A stretch of DNA of 64,000 nucleotides from contig NZ_CAJNAT010000017.1 of assembly GCF_905220705.1 (NCBI RefSeq), positions 62,001 through 126,000 of the forward strand. Direction: 5' to 3'. Below the pieces are notes generated by a model. The model ran no database searches. It had not been told where the DNA came from and worked only from the letters and a program-made list of their open reading frames with translations. Source of the stretch: Paraburkholderia domus (lineage in GTDB: Bacteria; Pseudomonadota; Gammaproteobacteria; Burkholderiales; Burkholderiaceae). The translations under genes were made by a program, and so were the position numbers. Positions 61,901 through 64,000 of the stretch are shown here, piece by piece. Numbering within the stretch: the stretch's first letter is position 1; each line of letters begins with the position of its first letter.

Positions 61901-64000
61901 TTGACCGGCAACGCCGGGAGCACGATCAACTGCCGGGGGCGAGCCGCCAATGGCAGCCATCTTGCCGCGTAACCGATTGCGGCCTTGCGTACCGCCGCCT
62001 CACGTTCGTCGCTCGCAATCCACGCCACCAGCGTCACTTCGCCTGCCGGTCCCGGACGTAGCGCGGCACGCGCGTCACGCACGCCCGGCACGCGCTGAAG
62101 CACCGCTTCGACTTCCGAAAGCTCGATGCGCACGCCAGCTAGCTTGACCTGGCGATCGCGCCGGCCGTAGTAACCGAGCGTTTCGTCCGTACTCATGCGA
62201 ACACGGTCGCCCGTGCGAAATGCACGCCCTCCGCCCGCCGCCGGGATGAAACGTAGTGCAGTGGTGTGTGCGTCGCCGAAATAACCATCGCACACCGGCA
62301 GCCCCTCGATCAGCAGTTCGCCGATCAGCCCGCGCGGCAGCACGTTACCGGCCGCATCGATGACTGAAACCGTGCAGCCGGCGACAGGCGTGCCGAGTGG
62401 CAATCGTTCCGACGCGATCGAATCGCTGTCGCCATCACCTCGCCAGCGCAGCATGAAAATCGACGTTTCTGTCGGTCCGTAGGTGTGGTGAAGCGTTGCA
62501 CCCAGACGCTCACGCACCGCCCGAAAGAGCGACGGCGACAATGCTTCGCCGCCCGCAACGACGTGTCGCAACGTGCACGGGCACCGCACGAGGTCGACGA
62601 ACGGCGCGAGCAGGCTTGGCACGAAGTGCGCGACCGTGATGCGATGGTGCTCGACCCATTCGGCAATGCGTCCGATGTCTCCGTGCGCATCGGCCGGAAA
62701 AATCACCAGCAGCGCTCCGCTAAACAACGGATGAAGCAATTCCCAGAGCGCAATATCGAACGCCGGCGCAGCCAGATGCAGAAAGCGATCGTCACGCCCG
62801 AGCGCGATGTTCGAGCGAGACCATTGCAGCAGGCTCGCGAGGCCCCGCCACGGACAGATCACCGCGCGCGGCGTGCCCGTGCTTCCCGACGTGAAGGCGA
62901 TATATGCGGTTGCCGCGAGCGGCGATGCGGGAACGGAGTGCGCATCGCCGGGAAGATTCTTTACGTCGAGCAACACGGCGTCGCCCGTGCGCAGCGCCTC
63001 CAGGCACTCCGCGTCCAACCCGTCGAACAGCACGAAGCGCACCGGCATCTTCCGAGCAATAAGATTGAGGCGCCCGGCGGGAAGCGCCGGATCGATCAAC
63101 ACCGGCGTCGCGCCGATTCGCCATACGGCGAGTAACGCAGCCAGATGCGAGACTGAACGCGGCAGCGCCACACCCACGGTATCGCCAGCCGCTACCCGAC
63201 CGTCTTGCGTCAACGACGCAGCGATCGCCATCACCCGCGCGACGAGCGCCGCACGTGTCCAGCACCGCAATCCGTCGTCGACCACAGGCGCTTGCGGATC
63301 TCCCTCGAACACGTTCGCAAGACACGCGGCAATGTCGATTGGCGACGTCGATTCGACTCCACTTCTTCTCGCGGCCGACGGTGAAAGCGGATCGATCAGC
63401 GACTGCTGCCATAGCGGCAGCTCTGGCTGGTCGGCACATCGATGAAGGAACCACTGAATCGACGCGGCCCAATGTTCGACGTCGCCTCGCTCGTAAAGCG
63501 CCGCACTCGCGCGCAGCTCCACCGACCAATCGCCGCTACGATCGCGCCGCAGAGACAGCTCGAGCGGCACGCGTGTCGATTGCACGGCCGCATCGTGTCG
63601 TATGTACGGCCGCGCGCACTCGAACTGGTCGTCCAGATCGACGACGACGCCCGGCATGCCGGATGCCGCGCCAGCAGCACGTAGCACCCGAGTGATCGTC
63701 GACGGCGACACGGCGGCATGTTCGAGAACGCCGGAGAGCAACGCACGGCATTGAAGCGTGAACGACGTCAGGGATGCGTTGCGGGCAAGTCGCGTGCAGA
63801 TCGGAAGCAGCCGAACGGCGCTGCGAATCAAATCCGGTGCGTCGAGCATCCCGGACACCGACACCGGAACACCGACCACGAGGTCGTCGCATCCCAGCGC
63901 CCGATGCAGCCACGCCTCCAAGCAGCTCAGCGCGGCGCAAAAGCCGGTCACTTGCAGTGAGTCCCGAAGCGCGCCGATCGCGCGCCCGTCGACCGGCACG
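58972..64000 (-). CDS. NRPS protein: [C]-A-T-E-C (partial, N-terminus beyond the window)
   Basis: About 1675 codons are visible and the frame is open to the edge. In visible numbering: C-terminal half of a C domain 1-200; A 205-705 (TSGSTGTPRA at 370, YGPTE at 507, code D-I-W-H-V-G-T-I-F-K); T (SGGDSI at 762); epimerisation domain 815-1200 with HHAAID and VLGWFTG; C 1225-1650 with HHHLLFDG at 1377. The epimerisation domain should give a D-configured residue. The protein ends after a C domain, whose A domain partner begins the next protein, so that module is split across two chains. Confidence 0.9.
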   Translation of the reverse strand, partial: VPVDGRAIGALRDSLQVTGFCAALSCLEAWLHRALGCDDLVVGVPVSVSGMLDAPDLIRSAVRLLPICTRLARNASLTSFTLQCRALLSGVLEHAAVSPSTITRVLRAAGAASGMPGVVVDLDDQFECARPYIRHDAAVQSTRVPLELSLRRDRSGDWSVELRASAALYERGDVEHWAASIQWFLHRCADQPELPLWQQSLIDPLSPSAARRSGVESTSPIDIAACLANVFEGDPQAPVVDDGLRCWTRAALVARVMAIAASLTQDGRVAAGDTVGVALPRSVSHLAALLAVWRIGATPVLIDPALPAGRLNLIARKMPVRFVLFDGLDAECLEALRTGDAVLLDVKNLPGDAHSVPASPLAATAYIAFTSGSTGTPRAVICPWRGLASLLQWSRSNIALGRDDRFLHLAAPAFDIALWELLHPLFSGALLVIFPADAHGDIGRIAEWVEHHRITVAHFVPSLLAPFVDLVRCPCTLRHVVAGGEALSPSLFRAVRERLGATLHHTYGPTETSIFMLRWRGDGDSDSIASERLPLGTPVAGCTVSVIDAAGNVLPRGLIGELLIEGLPVCDGYFGDAHTTALRFIPAAGGGRAFRTGDRVRMSTDETLGYYGRRDRQVKLAGVRIELSEVEAVLQRVPGVRDARAALRPGPAGEVTLVAWIASDEREAAVRKAAIGYAARWLPLAARPRQLIVLPALPVNVNGKIDVRKLPDPVWHPQAATLEPASANDRQPTDPLLGVTLKVWAEVFGQPMVSADADLFASGGDSITAIRILARMRVLGMQISLRDIFEHSSPASLACCLRERSRVEPDAGGCVARSTDVARVLTPAAEAWLRQYGPDTIAGVQACCLSIDGSLKITRLRDVWTETVAQQCSLRLRVNQDAHGRMQATVSGARAPRVYRADESTSEEVLLADARARVALRDGYAAVLLVASGARNSRIVIAVHHAAIDQAGWRVLIDEFHRSYSACPGDQPDAQRGQTIDASSMTEQWRRSLQAAAQYGPWLADDHESFGARRGDGGRRRRLVRVDATTVTAWRIRTAAASAPLGVALCSAAAEAFCSTFEENSVAIDTEIDLRHETDQIDPRVLGWFTGLQCMTVERPSTRTQWLDAAISAHRSGVLLARSRIAPMAVQLVAAESRREREPSWQGAHVTWSHDTPPLHAIAIEAVENGDALTVDVDFDAQRFSEAVFERFVDTLQTVLRSTGGTETGAVRSDRMGGTVCAGNGDDDYIAYPLTPLQMGMLAETLRDPRCYHTQICYSLQGQVDTERLRRAWDVVVAAHDVFAISFDCYGADMPQQRLLRKVERTGASVTLDDGLSVARTAIDWRVVIACEDESADAALTRVMADDLRESFDLSRAPLSRWYLVCADDCKRLLWSHHHLLFDGWSLSLVAQAVGDAYARDEAATVARPSPAFVTFVRWLASQPDATARWTDRLSQLERPCRLWTSTLPAAAQPTSLTFTIDAQTSDALRRLAVEERATLHGIVLMAWLLCLAQLTGERWLACGLVVSQRPADVPASERIVGLCMNAVPFVARADLTRGAAEFLQSVQLALLDAIEDSHGSFAQAMSAAARQRASQGPLFDSMLVFENTPGDRCEVRLDDTAWLEILPSREQSTMPFVLVCMPQRELQFEFLLADRALLARGAQIEVQMRKMLQVLGRTAHRRSEENTGEADHEP

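Noticed and set aside
1..64000. CRISPR arrays, tRNA or rRNA genes
   Set aside because: No regular short repeats with spacers and no cloverleaf or rRNA-like stretches were noticed when reading through the window. A tRNAscan or CRISPR search would settle it.

Overview
The window is GC-rich and gene-dense, and its proteins most resemble those of Burkholderia-type beta-proteobacteria (Burkholderia, Paraburkholderia, Caballeronia); this is inferred from family resemblance, with no rRNA or housekeeping marker to confirm it. It looks like accessory DNA: a stress and energy island, a self-regulated nitrile/amide utilisation operon, a decayed restriction and group II intron area, an intact Tn7-like transposon, and one end of a nonribosomal peptide gene cluster.

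Bases 1-20,000 are a redox/stress-like island. It has three paralogous spermidine-synthase-like SAM enzymes (<1-763, 3587-4414, 15161-16006), two paralogous small thioredoxin-fold-like proteins, an HPr-like protein without the phosphorylatable His, a CZB-domain protein, a universal stress protein, a PhnA-like zinc-ribbon protein and several small membrane proteins. Its core is a six-gene operon (4435-11596) for a membrane complex related to hydrogenase-4/complex I. The large subunit has lost all cysteines that would bind the NiFe centre, so it should be an energy-converting-hydrogenase-related complex and not a hydrogenase. Very similar 19-bp palindromes (1711, 2913, 17097) mark intergenic regions here and suggest one shared regulator.

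At 19,628-22,108 a single-domain response regulator is divergent from a membrane diguanylate cyclase; a close copy of the regulator next to a broken GGDEF domain recurs at 39,276-40,200. From 31,555 leftward to 22,761 lies one minus-strand operon: leader RNA with an ANTAR-type hairpin and terminator, nitrilase, amide/urea-type ABC importer (binding protein, permease, fused permease-ATPase, ATPase), amidase, AmiC-like sensor, AmiR-like antiterminator. The last gene probably acts on the leader of the first, closing a feedback loop.

At 32,310-38,632 two 5'-truncated group II intron remnants lie head to tail. One is fused to a truncated type III modification methylase gene, leaving the Res endonuclease gene apparently whole. 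A Tn7-like element (40,607-45,788) follows, with 23-bp terminal inverted repeats, subterminal repeats, and genes for a degenerate TnsA-like protein, TnsB, TnsC and TniQ.

From 64,000 leftward to 47,228 runs a tight operon: two NRPS proteins (module order [C]-A-T-E-C / A-T-degenerate E-C-A-T-TE), a SAM-dependent enzyme, an aminotransferase, an MbtH-like protein, an ACC-deaminase-like PLP enzyme and a GT1 glycosyltransferase, with a convergent VOC protein gene. The serine-type adenylation code flanked by two D-I-W-H-x-G codes, the upstream epimerisation domain and these accessory families recall the nocardicin (monocyclic beta-lactam) pathway. This is the strongest candidate for an undescribed natural-product system here. 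The cluster continues past the right edge.
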